From NCBI GenBank assembly GCA_005880945.1, contig VBIU01000034.1, forward strand, positions 1-43,977: a DNA stretch of 43,977 nucleotides, in the 5' to 3' direction. The DNA comes from Chloroflexota bacterium (GTDB lineage Bacteria > Chloroflexota > Dormibacteria > Dormibacterales > Dormibacteraceae). The notes under the pieces were generated by a model. That model saw only the letters and a program-made list of their open reading frames with translations, searched no databases and was not told the DNA's origin. Below, piece after piece: positions 13,341 through 21,281 of this stretch; position 1 is the first letter of the stretch; each line of letters starts with the position of its first letter. The translations under genes were made by a program, and so were the position numbers.

Positions 13341-13709
13341 CTAAGCCTCGGCGACCTTCTTGTAGGCCGCCTCGTCGAGCAGGTCGCCAGGGAGCTCGCC
13401 GGTCAGCTCGAGCTTGAGGATCCAGCCGTCGCCGTAGGGATCGCTGTTGATCAGCTCGGGGTGTTCTTTCAGCTTTTCATTGACCGCGGTGATTCGCCCG
13501 CCGATGGGCGAGTAAAGGTCGCTGGCGGCCTTGACGGATTCGACGACGCCGAAGGTCTCCCCCGCACTCAGCTTGCGGCCGGGCGCAGGCAGCTCCAGGA
13601 ATACGACGTCGCCCAGCTGCGCTTGCGCGAAGTCTGTGATTCCGACGGTGACGTTCTTGCCCTCGACCGTGAGCCATTCGTGGGACTTGGTGTAGCGGCG
13701 GTCAGCCAT
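13341..13709 (-). CDS. gcvH: Glycine cleavage system H protein
   Basis: 122 residues, usual length. Lipoyl carrier that shuttles the aminomethyl group between P, T and L proteins. The lipoylation site is Lys60 in [15 protein letters not shown]. The N-terminal YTKSHEWL and the C-terminal [10 protein letters not shown] are typical. ATG at 13709 has GGAGG upstream. No lipoate ligase, lipA/lipB or L-protein gene is in the window, so lipoylation and the dihydrolipoamide dehydrogenase must come from elsewhere. Confidence 0.98.
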   Translation of the reverse strand: MADRRYTKSHEWLTVEGKNVTVGITDFAQAQLGDVVFLELPAPGRKLSAGETFGVVESVKAASDLYSPIGGRITAVNEKLKEHPELINSDPYGDGWILKLELTGELPGDLLDEAAYKKVAEA

Positions 13710-13738
13710 CCGACTCCTCCCTCTTTCTCAATGCACGA

Positions 13739-14854
13739 TCAGGATTTGCTCGCGGCGGACGCCGATCGCGCCGAGCCGCGGTAGAAAGGCAACTTCACGA
13801 CCTCGGCCGGCGCCTCCCGACCTCGGACTTCGACCGCAACCTTGTCCCCGACTCGAAATGATGGGACTTCCACCATTGCCAGCGCGATGGGGTAGCCCAA
13901 AAAGAAGGAATGTGTGCCGCTGGTCACCACCCCGGCCCGACGGCCGCGGGCGATGACGGCGGCGCCATGCCTCGCGATGCTGCCTGGCTCGGTCCGGAGC
14001 CCGATCAGAGTGCGGCGCGGGCCGTCCTCGCGGACTTTGGCCAGCGCGTCGCGGCCGACGAAGTCGCCCTTGTCAAGCTTCACCGTCCAGCCCAGGCCGG
14101 CCTCATACGGGTTGACCGTCTCGTCCATGTCGCTCCCGTAAAGCCGAAGGGCGGCTTCGAGGCGGGTGGCGTCACGGGCGCCAAGCCCTGCCGGCAACAC
14201 CCCGGCGGGCCGACCCGCTTCAAGGACCGAATCCCACAGGTCCCCCACGCTGGCCGAATCCACGAACACCTCGAACCCGTCTTCGCCCGTGTAGCCGGTA
14301 CGGGAGATCATCGTCTTGATGCCAGCGACCTCGCCGTCATGAAATCCGAAGTAGGGGATGTCCGAAAGCCCGGTCGCAGGCAGCAGCTCCTCGGCTCTCG
14401 GTCCCTGGAAAGCGACCAGCGACAGCTCAAAGGTTCGGTCTTCGATTTCCACCGTGGATGGCGCGTGCTCCCGCATCCAGCCGAGGTCCCGCTCCCGGTT
14501 CGACGCGTTGACGACGACGAAAAAGGCGTCTTCGCCCCAATAGACGACGAGATCGTCGATGACGCCGCCCTCCTCATTGCAGAAGAGGTTGTACTGCGCG
14601 TGGCCCTTGGCGATGCGGGCCAGGTCGTTGGTCACCAGGCGCTGAAGGAAATCGAAGGTGTCGTGGCCCGTGACTCGGAAGCGCCCCATGTGTGAGATGT
14701 CGAACAGGGCGGCCACTTTTCGAACCGCCAGGTGCTCCTCGCGGATGGATGTGTACTGCTGCGGTAGCTCCCAGCCCCCGAAGTCGACAAGGCGGCCACC
14801 GAGGGCGACGTGACGCCCGTAGAGCGGCGTCCGGCGGGCTGCGCTACCCGTCAA
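13739..14854 (-). CDS. gcvT: Aminomethyltransferase (T protein)
   Basis: 371 residues from the TTG at 14854. Transfers the methylene group to tetrahydrofolate, releasing ammonia. The N-terminal domain shows LVDFGGWELPQQY, FDISHMGRF and the TND motif (residues 75-77). The middle shows SRTGYTGEDGFEVF and GLGARDATRLEAALRLYGSDM. The start overlaps the last 11 bases of the upstream sigma-like gene. No ATG or GTG is available near the conserved N-terminus, so TTG is the best candidate. There is no room for a glycine riboswitch directly before it. Confidence 0.95.
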   Translation of the reverse strand: MTGSAARRTPLYGRHVALGGRLVDFGGWELPQQYTSIREEHLAVRKVAALFDISHMGRFRVTGHDTFDFLQRLVTNDLARIAKGHAQYNLFCNEEGGVIDDLVVYWGEDAFFVVVNASNRERDLGWMREHAPSTVEIEDRTFELSLVAFQGPRAEELLPATGLSDIPYFGFHDGEVAGIKTMISRTGYTGEDGFEVFVDSASVGDLWDSVLEAGRPAGVLPAGLGARDATRLEAALRLYGSDMDETVNPYEAGLGWTVKLDKGDFVGRDALAKVREDGPRRTLIGLRTEPGSIARHGAAVIARGRRAGVVTSGTHSFFLGYPIALAMVEVPSFRVGDKVAVEVRGREAPAEVVKLPFYRGSARSASAASKS

Positions 14855-15497
14855 ATTCGGCGCGCTCGTCGTCGTCGTCGATTTCGAGGGCGTCGGGGTC
14901 GATGAAGGCGAGCAGCTCTTCGTCGTGGCGGCGGCGAGCTTCGGCGACCACCTGCGCGACATAGCGTGTGCGGTCGATGGTCCATTCGAGCTTCTCAGCG
15001 AGCTCAGGCTCGGTCGGTGCGCGGTTCAGCTCGCGGTGCATCACAACCTCGGTGCGTTCGTAGTCCGTCGCCGCCGCCACCAGCAGCTGCTCGTCTTTCA
15101 CCGCCGCCGCCTCGGTGGCGATCGCTGCCTCCATCTGGGCGATCACCTTGCCTTCGGCGAACCGCGCAAAGTCCGTTTCGCCGCTGGCGCCAAACGATCG
15201 GATTGCCTCGACGAGACCGATGGAGCCTTCCTGTACCAGGTCGGGGACCGAAAGTCCCTGCTCGCCGTGGGTGCCGGCCACCTTGATGACCATGGCCAGA
15301 TGCGCGGCGACCAAACGGTCCTCGCTCGCTCGATCCCCGAGCGCTGCCCGGTCGAGCAGTGTCTGCTCCTCACCCGATTCCAGCGGCCGGTTCATCTTGA
15401 TCTGGCGGATGAGCTCGCGAAGGGCGGCGGCGTCTTCCTCGACCGACCCGCGCGCGTTGTCGGAACTCCTCTCGTCGGGCTGGAACTGCGCCGCCAT
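14844..15497 (-). CDS. Sigma-70-like protein lacking region 4
   Basis: 217 residues. Residues about 28-70 match sigma region 1.2/2.1 (LIRQIKMNRPLESGEEQTLLDRA, then AALGDRASEDRLVAAHLAMVI). GLSVPDLVQEGSIGLVEAIRSF (81-102) is a good region 2.2 core-RNA-polymerase binding motif. Regions 2.3-2.4 are degenerate (FARFAEGKVIAQMEAAI where FSTYATWWIRQAI-like aromatics are expected). A region 3-like helix (REL-RAPTEPELAEKL) follows. There is no region 4 (minus-35 binding); the protein ends in an acidic tail. ATG at 15497 follows TAAAAT by 7 bases. It heads the gcv operon and overlaps gcvT by 11 bases. A regulator that binds polymerase is an inference. Confidence 0.75.
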   Translation of the reverse strand: MAAQFQPDERSSDNARGSVEEDAAALRELIRQIKMNRPLESGEEQTLLDRAALGDRASEDRLVAAHLAMVIKVAGTHGEQGLSVPDLVQEGSIGLVEAIRSFGASGETDFARFAEGKVIAQMEAAIATEAAAVKDEQLLVAAATDYERTEVVMHRELNRAPTEPELAEKLEWTIDRTRYVAQVVAEARRRHDEELLAFIDPDALEIDDDDERAEFDG

Positions 15498-15504
15498 CGG
15501 TTGA

Positions 15505-15510
15505 ATTTTA
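15505..15510 (-). promoter_or_regulatory. Minus-10 element of probable leaderless sigma-like/gcv operon mRNA
   Basis: The minus strand reads TAAAAT (5 of 6 to consensus), 7 bases before the ATG at 15497. No Shine-Dalgarno sequence is present, so the message probably starts at or within a base or two of the ATG. Confidence 0.5.
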
Positions 15511-15593
15511 CGATGCCCTTGAAGACGCTCCGGCCTGCCGGCGCCGGGACCGATGTTCCACGTTTTACATCGGCAGGGAACACCCGAGATTGC

Positions 15594-15599
15594 CATACT
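15594..15599 (+). promoter_or_regulatory. Minus-10 element of probable leaderless nfeD mRNA
   Basis: CATACT ends 6 bases before the ATG at 15606 and no Shine-Dalgarno is present. A TTTACA at 15564-15569 is 24 bases upstream, too far for a normal minus-35. It is divergent from the sigma-like gene promoter in a 108-base gap. Confidence 0.4.
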
Positions 15600-15605
15600 C
15601 GAACC

Positions 15606-16928
15606 ATGCGCACGGGGCGGGCGCTGCGAGCCGGCTTGGTGGCCTTCGGGGTGGCTCTGCTCCTTCCCGTCCAGGGCACGGCGGCAACTCCCCACGTCGA
15701 GCAGGCCGATCTCGTCGGTGACATCAACACCATCATGGCCGCGTACATCACCAACGCAGTGGCTCGTGCGGAGGCCGACCATGCCGATGCGCTGCTGGTG
15801 GCGATGAACACGCCGGGTGGGATCTCGACGTCGATGGATGAAATCGTCACCAGCCTCCTTAATTCGAGGGTCCCGGTCATCGTCTATGTCTATCCGAGCG
15901 GCGCACGCGCCGCGTCGGCCGGTCTGTTCGTCGCCGAGGCTGCCGACGTGCTGGCGATGGCGCCCGGCACCAACATCGGCTCTGCCCACCCGATCCAATC
16001 GACCGGCGCAGACCTGACGGGTGATCTCGGCGCCAAAGTGCTCAACGACGCGGTGACGAGAGTTCGCAACCTCGCCTCGATGCACGGCCGCAACGCGGAC
16101 TGGGCGGAGCAGGCGGTTCGCAACAGCGTGAACATCAACGCCGAGGAAGCCGTGAAGCTGCACGTGGCCGACTTCGAGGTCGCGGATCCCGCGGCGCTGA
16201 TGAACGCGATCGACGGGCGCTCGGTCCCGCGGAGCAGCGGGTCGCTCGTGTTGCATACAAACGGCGCCAGAATCGAGGACTTCCCGATGCCGTACTGGCA
16301 GGTGTTCCTCAACGCCCTGATCGACCCGACGGTCGCAGCCCTGCTGTTCCTGCTCGCCGCTTACGGCATCATCACCGAGCTGACGACACCGGGGGCGATC
16401 CTGCCCGGCGTGGTCGGTGGCATCGCCGCGGTCCTGTCGCTGGTGTCGCTCGCCAACCTGCCCGTCAACATCGCCGGCGCCTTGATGATGCTGCTGGCTA
16501 TGATCCTGTTTCTCGCCGATTTGAAGGCCAACACCCACGGCATCTTGAGCTTCGGCGGCGTGCTCTCTCTGATCGTCGGCATGGCATTTCTCATAAACAC
16601 CGGCCCGGTCGGGCTGGGCGTGAACCCGGTGGTGATCTTCGGCTCGGCTGCGATCACGTTTGCCTTTTTTGTCTTCTTCGTCGACAGGGTGCTGCGCTCG
16701 CGCCGTCGCCAGGTCTTGACTGGTGGGGACGCACTGGTCGGCTCGGTCGGCGAGGCACGCGAACCGCTGTCGCCAGAGGGGCTAGTCTTTGTGCGCGGCG
16801 CGCTGTGGAAGGCAGTTGCTTCGAACGGCCCGATCCCGGCTGGCACCCCGGTGCGCGTGGTCGGACGGAAAGGCCTGCAGTTGGAGGTGGTCGTCGGTCA
16901 GCCCGGCGAGGCGAAGGAGAAGGAATAG
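15606..16928 (+). CDS. NfeD-family membrane-bound ClpP-class serine protease
   Basis: 440 residues. N-terminal signal or anchor (residues 6-27) is followed by a ClpP/SppA-like protease domain. The catalytic Ser104 is in SGARAASAG and the likely Lys144 in LGAKVLNDA; a Ser-Lys dyad about 40 residues apart matches the NfeD-1b type. Then come four or five membrane helices (about 235-365) and a C-terminal soluble OB-fold NfeD domain ([27 protein letters not shown]). Partner proteases of this class cleave stomatin-like proteins. The next gene is exactly such a slipin, with its GTG overlapping this stop (TAGTG). The ATG follows a minus-10-like CATACT by 6 bases. Confidence 0.92.
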   Translation: MRTGRALRAGLVAFGVALLLPVQGTAATPHVEQADLVGDINTIMAAYITNAVARAEADHADALLVAMNTPGGISTSMDEIVTSLLNSRVPVIVYVYPSGARAASAGLFVAEAADVLAMAPGTNIGSAHPIQSTGADLTGDLGAKVLNDAVTRVRNLASMHGRNADWAEQAVRNSVNINAEEAVKLHVADFEVADPAALMNAIDGRSVPRSSGSLVLHTNGARIEDFPMPYWQVFLNALIDPTVAALLFLLAAYGIITELTTPGAILPGVVGGIAAVLSLVSLANLPVNIAGALMMLLAMILFLADLKANTHGILSFGGVLSLIVGMAFLINTGPVGLGVNPVVIFGSAAITFAFFVFFVDRVLRSRRRQVLTGGDALVGSVGEAREPLSPEGLVFVRGALWKAVASNGPIPAGTPVRVVGRKGLQLEVVVGQPGEAKEKE

Positions 16929-17746
16929 TGGACTTTGGCTTCCTCACCATCCTGGCGGTGATCGTCGTGCTGGCCCTGATCGTCGCCATCTCCGCCATCC
17001 GCATCATCAACCAGTACGAGCGGGGCGTGGTGTTCCGTCTCGGCCGGCTGATCGCCCTTCGCAATCCTGGCTTGAACTTCATCATCCCGTTCGGCATCGA
17101 CCGCCTGGTCAAGATGGACATGCGCGTCATCACTCTCGAGGTCCCACCCCAGGAGATCATCACCAACGACAACGTCACCGCTAAGGTCAACGCTGTCATC
17201 TACTTCCAGGTGATCGACGCGCAGAGGGCGGTGACCGAGGTCCTGAACTACATCAACGCCACGTCGCAGATCGCCCAGACGACGCTCCGCGCAGCCCTCG
17301 GACAGGCGACCCTCGACGAGCTCCTCGCGAATCGCGACAAGATCAACCAGAACCTGCAGAAGATCATCGACGAGCAGACGGAGCCCTGGGGCATCAAGGT
17401 CGCGGTCGTCGAGATCAAAGACGTGGAGCTGCCCAGCACGATGCAGCGCGCGATGGCCAAGCAGGCCGAGGCCGAGCGTGAGAAGAGGGCCAAGATCATC
17501 AACGCCGAGGGCGAGTTCCAGGCGTCTCAGACCCTGGCCAACGCTGCACAGGTGATCTCCTCGCAGCAGGGTGCCCTGCAATTGCGCTTCCTCCAGACCC
17601 TGGTCGAGATCGGCTACGAGAAGAACACCACCATCGTCTTTCCGATCCCGATCGACCTGATCCGGCCGATCCTCGACATCGTGCCCAAGCCCGCGTCCGA
17701 CGGTTCGCCGAGCGCGCCGTCCCTACCCCAAAAGGGCACCAAGTAG
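16928..17746 (+). CDS. Slipin (stomatin/prohibitin SPFH-domain protein)
   Basis: 272 residues from the GTG at 16928. It overlaps the nfeD stop by one base and is preceded by a strong AAGGAGAAGGA ribosome site inside nfeD. One N-terminal membrane helix (about 5-28) is followed by the SPFH/band-7 domain ([15 protein letters not shown], then [17 protein letters not shown]). A long Ala/Glu/Lys coiled coil follows ([21 protein letters not shown]) and a Pro-rich tail. It forms membrane microdomain scaffolds. NfeD-slipin pairing is a conserved arrangement, and the protease is expected to act on the slipin C-terminus. Confidence 0.94.
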   Translation: MDFGFLTILAVIVVLALIVAISAIRIINQYERGVVFRLGRLIALRNPGLNFIIPFGIDRLVKMDMRVITLEVPPQEIITNDNVTAKVNAVIYFQVIDAQRAVTEVLNYINATSQIAQTTLRAALGQATLDELLANRDKINQNLQKIIDEQTEPWGIKVAVVEIKDVELPSTMQRAMAKQAEAEREKRAKIINAEGEFQASQTLANAAQVISSQQGALQLRFLQTLVEIGYEKNTTIVFPIPIDLIRPILDIVPKPASDGSPSAPSLPQKGTK

Positions 17747-17799
17747 GACTGACCGGCCGGACTTATCTCGACGCAGCCAGCGCCCTGCTGCTGCTGCTC

Positions 17800-18819
17800 G
17801 TGCCGCTGCCGATGGTCATAGCGGCCAATGCGGCGGTCGGCAAGCGCTGGGCCGGCCGTGCCACCGGCATCCTGGCCGGCGTCACCGCGGTCATTACGTT
17901 CCTGGTCGGCGCGCTGGACCTGGCGGGTGCCGGCCTGGTCCAGGCCGGGGCGGGCGGGCAACCGCAGGGCCTCAACGTCGGAATCATGATCACTGCAGTC
18001 GTCGCGGCGACCCTGGCGTCGCGGCCGGTGCGTGGACGCGTCGCACGAGCGATTCCGATCGATCCCGACAACCCGGTCCACGCCTACGCTCTGGTGCTCG
18101 CCGTGATCCTGTTCGGTTCGCAGCTGGCAACGCTCGTGTTCGTCGACGTTCTGGCGGTTGACCAATCCCTCCCACCGCTCACCATTCCTGACCTGGCCGC
18201 ATCGCAGGCGCCGTTTCTGATCATGGCGCTCGCGGGCGTCGGACTCTATATGCGGCGCACGACGGCAGGAGCGGCGGTTCGGTTGGGCGTGGTCCGGCCG
18301 GCCTGGTGGCAAATCGCTCTCGCCTTTGCGGCGGCGGGCGCGTTCTTCGCGTTCATCCAGGCCGCCGACGCGCTCAGCCACGCCTGGACGCCGGACATCG
18401 CGAGCCAGGTCGACAAGACGACTCAGCACGTGTTCGGGGGCCTGGAAAGCCCGGCCGGAATTGCGGCTCTTGCGGTGCTGCCCGGAATCTGCGAGGAAAT
18501 CCTGTTTCGCGGAGCCCTCCAGCCTCGCATCGGGTTGCTCGCCACCGCTGTCCTGTTCGCCTCCATCCACACGCAGTACGGATTCTCGTTCGATGCCCTG
18601 TCGGTGCTCGTGGTTGCGGTTGGCCTTGGACTCGTGCGGAAGTACACGAACACGACGACGTCTTGCGTCTGCCATGTGAGCTACAACCTCCTGGCCGCGG
18701 TCGGGATAGCCGGTGCGCTGATGGGGGTCGCGATTGCGGTGGAGGCCGTGCTGCTGGCGGTATGCGGTTATGCGCTGTGGCTGAACCTCCACCAAAGAAG
18801 AGTGCCGGCCACGCCTTAA
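17800..18819 (+). CDS. CPBP-family intramembrane glutamic endopeptidase
   Basis: 339 residues from the GTG at 17800; a polytopic membrane protein. Motif 1 is CEEILFRG (Glu232, Glu233, Arg237), motif 2 is FASIHTQY (His257) and motif 3 is CHVSYN (His292), as in CPBP (Abi/Rce1-type) proteases. The start is uncertain. The frame is open upstream back into the slipin gene, and the bases from 17749 (CTG) encode a good extra hydrophobic helix start (TYLDAASALLLLL). No ribosome site precedes the GTG, so a CTG or other rare start at about 17749 is possible. It is likely co-transcribed with nfeD-slipin. Substrate unknown. Confidence 0.85.
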   Translation: MPLPMVIAANAAVGKRWAGRATGILAGVTAVITFLVGALDLAGAGLVQAGAGGQPQGLNVGIMITAVVAATLASRPVRGRVARAIPIDPDNPVHAYALVLAVILFGSQLATLVFVDVLAVDQSLPPLTIPDLAASQAPFLIMALAGVGLYMRRTTAGAAVRLGVVRPAWWQIALAFAAAGAFFAFIQAADALSHAWTPDIASQVDKTTQHVFGGLESPAGIAALAVLPGICEEILFRGALQPRIGLLATAVLFASIHTQYGFSFDALSVLVVAVGLGLVRKYTNTTTSCVCHVSYNLLAAVGIAGALMGVAIAVEAVLLAVCGYALWLNLHQRRVPATP

Positions 18820-18988
18820 CAGGCAGTGTTGTCAGTCGAGGCTGGGTCCACCTACGCTGCCCCGAGGTGCGCTGGAGGGGGAGGGTCGGCGCAGGAGGTG
18901 GGAGGGCCCTGCTCAGGGCTTGTCAGATTCCTGGCGGCGCCTACTGACTGCCTTGACAACCTCGGTAGCCGTCGGGTTGAGAGTGAGC

Positions 18989-18994
18989 TAGAAT
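18989..18994 (+). promoter_or_regulatory. Minus-10 element of probable leaderless parA mRNA
   Basis: TAGAAT ends 6 bases before the parA ATG at 19001, with no Shine-Dalgarno. A TTGACA at 18953-18958 lies 30 bases upstream, too far for a standard spacer. The rest of the 181-base gap holds only a short GCCCTG-CT-CAGGGC hairpin (18906-18919) without a T-tract. Confidence 0.5.
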
Positions 18995-19000
18995 CCGCGC

Positions 19001-19816
19001 ATGGCACCAGATGTGGGAGCAGTGGAGGCTCTGAACCCCAAGATGTTGGCCACCACCGAACCTCCGATCATCGCGGTGGTGAACCAGAAAGGCGGTGTCG
19101 GCAAGACGACCACTGCCATCAACCTGGGTGCGGCGCTGGCCGAGATGGGCCACTCCGTCCTCCTCATCGACCTCGACCCGCAGGCCAACTCGACCTCGGG
19201 GCTGGGCCACGACCCATTCCGCGCCCGCCTCAACGTCTACCACCTTCTCTCGGGAGAGGCGACGCTGGAGTCGGCCGCCGTCAGCACCAGCACTCCCGGG
19301 ATGAAGCTCGTGCCGTCGCACGTAGACCTCGCGGGGGCCGAGATCGAGCTTGCGTCCATGAGCGGGCGGGAGACGCGCCTGCGCAAAGCCATCGGTTCGC
19401 TGCCCGAGGGAGTCGGCTGCCTCATCATCGACTGCCCCCCCTCGTTGGGCCTTCTGACCCTCAACGCGCTGACCGCGGCGACGAGCATGCTCATCCCCAC
19501 ACAGTGCGAGTACTTCGCATTGGAGGGCCTGCGCCACCTCATGTACACGCACCAGCTTGTCCGCTCACGCCTCAACCCGAAGCTCGGCATCGCCGGCATC
19601 GTAATGACGCAATTTGACGCACGAACGACCCTCTCGTGGGACGTGCTGCGCGAGGTGCGCCGCTCCTACCCCGCCCACGTCCTCGAGACCCTCATCCCAC
19701 GAAACGTCCGGATCAGCGAAGCGCCGAGTCACGGCAAATCGGTGCTCCAGTACGACCCCACCTGCCGCGGTGCGGCTGCATACCGCGCCCTCGCAAAGGA
19801 GCTGTTGGAACAATGA
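19001..19816 (+). CDS. parA: Chromosome-partitioning ATPase ParA/Soj
   Basis: 271 residues. Deviant Walker A KGGVGKTT (residues 30-37), then LLIDLDPQANSTSGLG and the Walker B-like IIDCPPSLGLLTLNAL, as in Soj/ParA. Binds ATP and nucleoid DNA and moves ParB-parS complexes apart; in relatives it also influences DnaA. The ATG at 19001 lies 6 bases after a minus-10 TAGAAT. Its stop overlaps the parB ATG as ATGA. Location within 7 kb of dnaA is normal for chromosomal par loci. Confidence 0.97.
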   Translation: MAPDVGAVEALNPKMLATTEPPIIAVVNQKGGVGKTTTAINLGAALAEMGHSVLLIDLDPQANSTSGLGHDPFRARLNVYHLLSGEATLESAAVSTSTPGMKLVPSHVDLAGAEIELASMSGRETRLRKAIGSLPEGVGCLIIDCPPSLGLLTLNALTAATSMLIPTQCEYFALEGLRHLMYTHQLVRSRLNPKLGIAGIVMTQFDARTTLSWDVLREVRRSYPAHVLETLIPRNVRISEAPSHGKSVLQYDPTCRGAAAYRALAKELLEQ

Positions 19817-20652
19817 AGCAACGCATTCGCGGCCTGGGCCGCGGTCTCGACGCCCTCATCCCGATGTCTCGCGAAGGGGACGCGATGGTCCCGCAGATGA
19901 TCGCGGTCGACCAGATTCGGCCGTCTCACCAGCAGGTCCGCACGCGCTTCGACGCCGAGCCGCTGGGGGAGCTCGCCGAGTCGATCCGAAGTCATGGCGT
20001 CCTCCAGCCCCTGCTCGTGCGCAGGCTCATCGACGGATACGAGCTCATCGCCGGCGAGCGCCGGTGGCGCGCCGCGCGGCTCGCAGGCCTCACGGCCGTG
20101 CCGGCAGTGGTGCGCTCGGACGCAGGAGACGACGCTCAGCTGGTGCTCGGCCTCATCGAAAACCTCCAGCGTTCCGACCTCGACCCCATCGAGGAAGCGG
20201 GCGGCCTCAAGCGTTTGACCGAAGAGTTCGGACTTACGCATGAAGAGGTTGCGCAACGCATTGGCAAGCACCGCGTGTCGGTCTCGCAATCGCTGCGCCT
20301 GCTCAACGGATGTGCTGCCATCCGATCCTCGGTCGCTGCCGGCATCATCAGCGCCGGCCACGCCCGCGCCCTCATCGCGCTGGATTCCCAATCAGCTCAG
20401 GAGCACGGCCTCAAGGTGGTGGTCGCGCGCCGCCTCTCCGTCAGGCAAACCGAGAACTGGGTGAGGACCTACAAACCGCGGCGCAGGCCGCGAACCGACA
20501 CCACCGCAGAGCTGCGCGCCCTCGCCGCCGACGTGGAAACGAGGCTGGGCCTGCCCGCAAAGATCGTCGGCAGCATGAACCGCGGCAAGGTGGAGCTCAA
20601 GTACTCGAGTCGAGAAGAGCTGGAACGGGTGTGCGCTAAGCTCGTCCGGTAA
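19813..20652 (+). CDS. parB: Chromosome-partitioning protein ParB/Spo0J
   Basis: 279 residues from the ATG at 19813, coupled to parA by ATGA. The N-terminus GLGRGLDALIP is the conserved ParA-contacting peptide. CTPase/ParB-N motifs are GERRWRAARLAG (81-92) and IENLQRSDLDPIEEA (115-129). The helix-turn-helix is around LTHEEVAQRIGKHRVSVSQSLRLL, and the C-terminal dimerisation region ends KVELKYSSREELERV. Loads at parS sites as a clamp. By eye I found no copy of the standard 16-bp parS in the window. Confidence 0.97.
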   Translation: MKQRIRGLGRGLDALIPMSREGDAMVPQMIAVDQIRPSHQQVRTRFDAEPLGELAESIRSHGVLQPLLVRRLIDGYELIAGERRWRAARLAGLTAVPAVVRSDAGDDAQLVLGLIENLQRSDLDPIEEAGGLKRLTEEFGLTHEEVAQRIGKHRVSVSQSLRLLNGCAAIRSSVAAGIISAGHARALIALDSQSAQEHGLKVVVARRLSVRQTENWVRTYKPRRRPRTDTTAELRALAADVETRLGLPAKIVGSMNRGKVELKYSSREELERVCAKLVR

Positions 20653-20657
20653 CACGC

Positions 20658-21272
20658 ATGGCGCTTCCAGAACAGCCCGCGGCGACCGCCGCGACCACCC
20701 GAACGTCGGCCGCTTCGTCGCTTCTGCGCGAGCTGGTCGAGGTCGTCGCGCTTGCGGTCATCCTCTATTTCGGCATCAGCTTCGCCGTTCAGGCGGTTCA
20801 TGTCGAAGGCCTTTCGATGTTCGCGACCCTCGACGACAACGACTACCTGATCGCCAACAAGATCGACTACCGGCTCCACGCGCCACAGCGCGGAGACATC
20901 ATCATCCTGCGTCCGCCAAATGACAACTCGAAGGACTTCATCAAGCGGATCATCGCGCTGCCGGGCGAGCGCATCCTCATCAGCGACGGCTTTGTGTACA
21001 TCAACGGCCACAAGCTGGTCGAGCCCTACATACCGGAAGCCTGGACGACGCTCAGCAACTGGGGCGGCCCCGACGGCGAGGTCGTGCCGCCGAACGACTA
21101 TTTCGTGATGGGCGACAACCGGAATCGCTCGCAGGATTCACGCATCTTCGGTTTCATCGGCCGGGACCGCATCGACGGGCGCGCCTGGTTTCGAATCTGG
21201 CCGTTGAATCATTTCGGCGGCATCTACGCGCTGCTCCCGATCCTGGAGACCGGCACCACGTCGGCGGGCTGA
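20658..21272 (+). CDS. lepB: Signal peptidase I
   Basis: 204 residues. One N-terminal membrane helix (about 26-44), then the catalytic Ser53 in VEGLSMFATL and the general-base Lys96 in DFIKRIIALPGE. Box E reads VMGDNRNRSQDSR and the C-terminal box reads GRAWFRIWPL. Cleaves signal peptides on the outer face of the membrane. It starts 5 bases after parB. It ends 9 bases from the stop of the convergent M16 peptidase gene, leaving no room for a terminator between them. Confidence 0.96.
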   Translation: MALPEQPAATAATTRTSAASSLLRELVEVVALAVILYFGISFAVQAVHVEGLSMFATLDDNDYLIANKIDYRLHAPQRGDIIILRPPNDNSKDFIKRIIALPGERILISDGFVYINGHKLVEPYIPEAWTTLSNWGGPDGEVVPPNDYFVMGDNRNRSQDSRIFGFIGRDRIDGRAWFRIWPLNHFGGIYALLPILETGTTSAG

Positions 21273-21281
21273 ACCGCGGCA

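Noticed and set aside
14844..14870. Glycine riboswitch before gcvT
   Set aside because: gcvT overlaps the preceding gene, so there is no leader. The 108-base gap before the sigma-like gene has no room for a tandem aptamer on a leaderless message.
17614..18795. Long minus-strand frame opposite the CPBP protease gene
   Set aside because: The product is highly charged and Gln/Arg/His-rich, typical of an antisense frame, and the plus strand has clear CPBP motifs.
18906..18919. GCCCTG-CT-CAGGGC hairpin after the CPBP gene as a terminator
   Set aside because: The loop is very small and only TTG follows, so termination is not supported.
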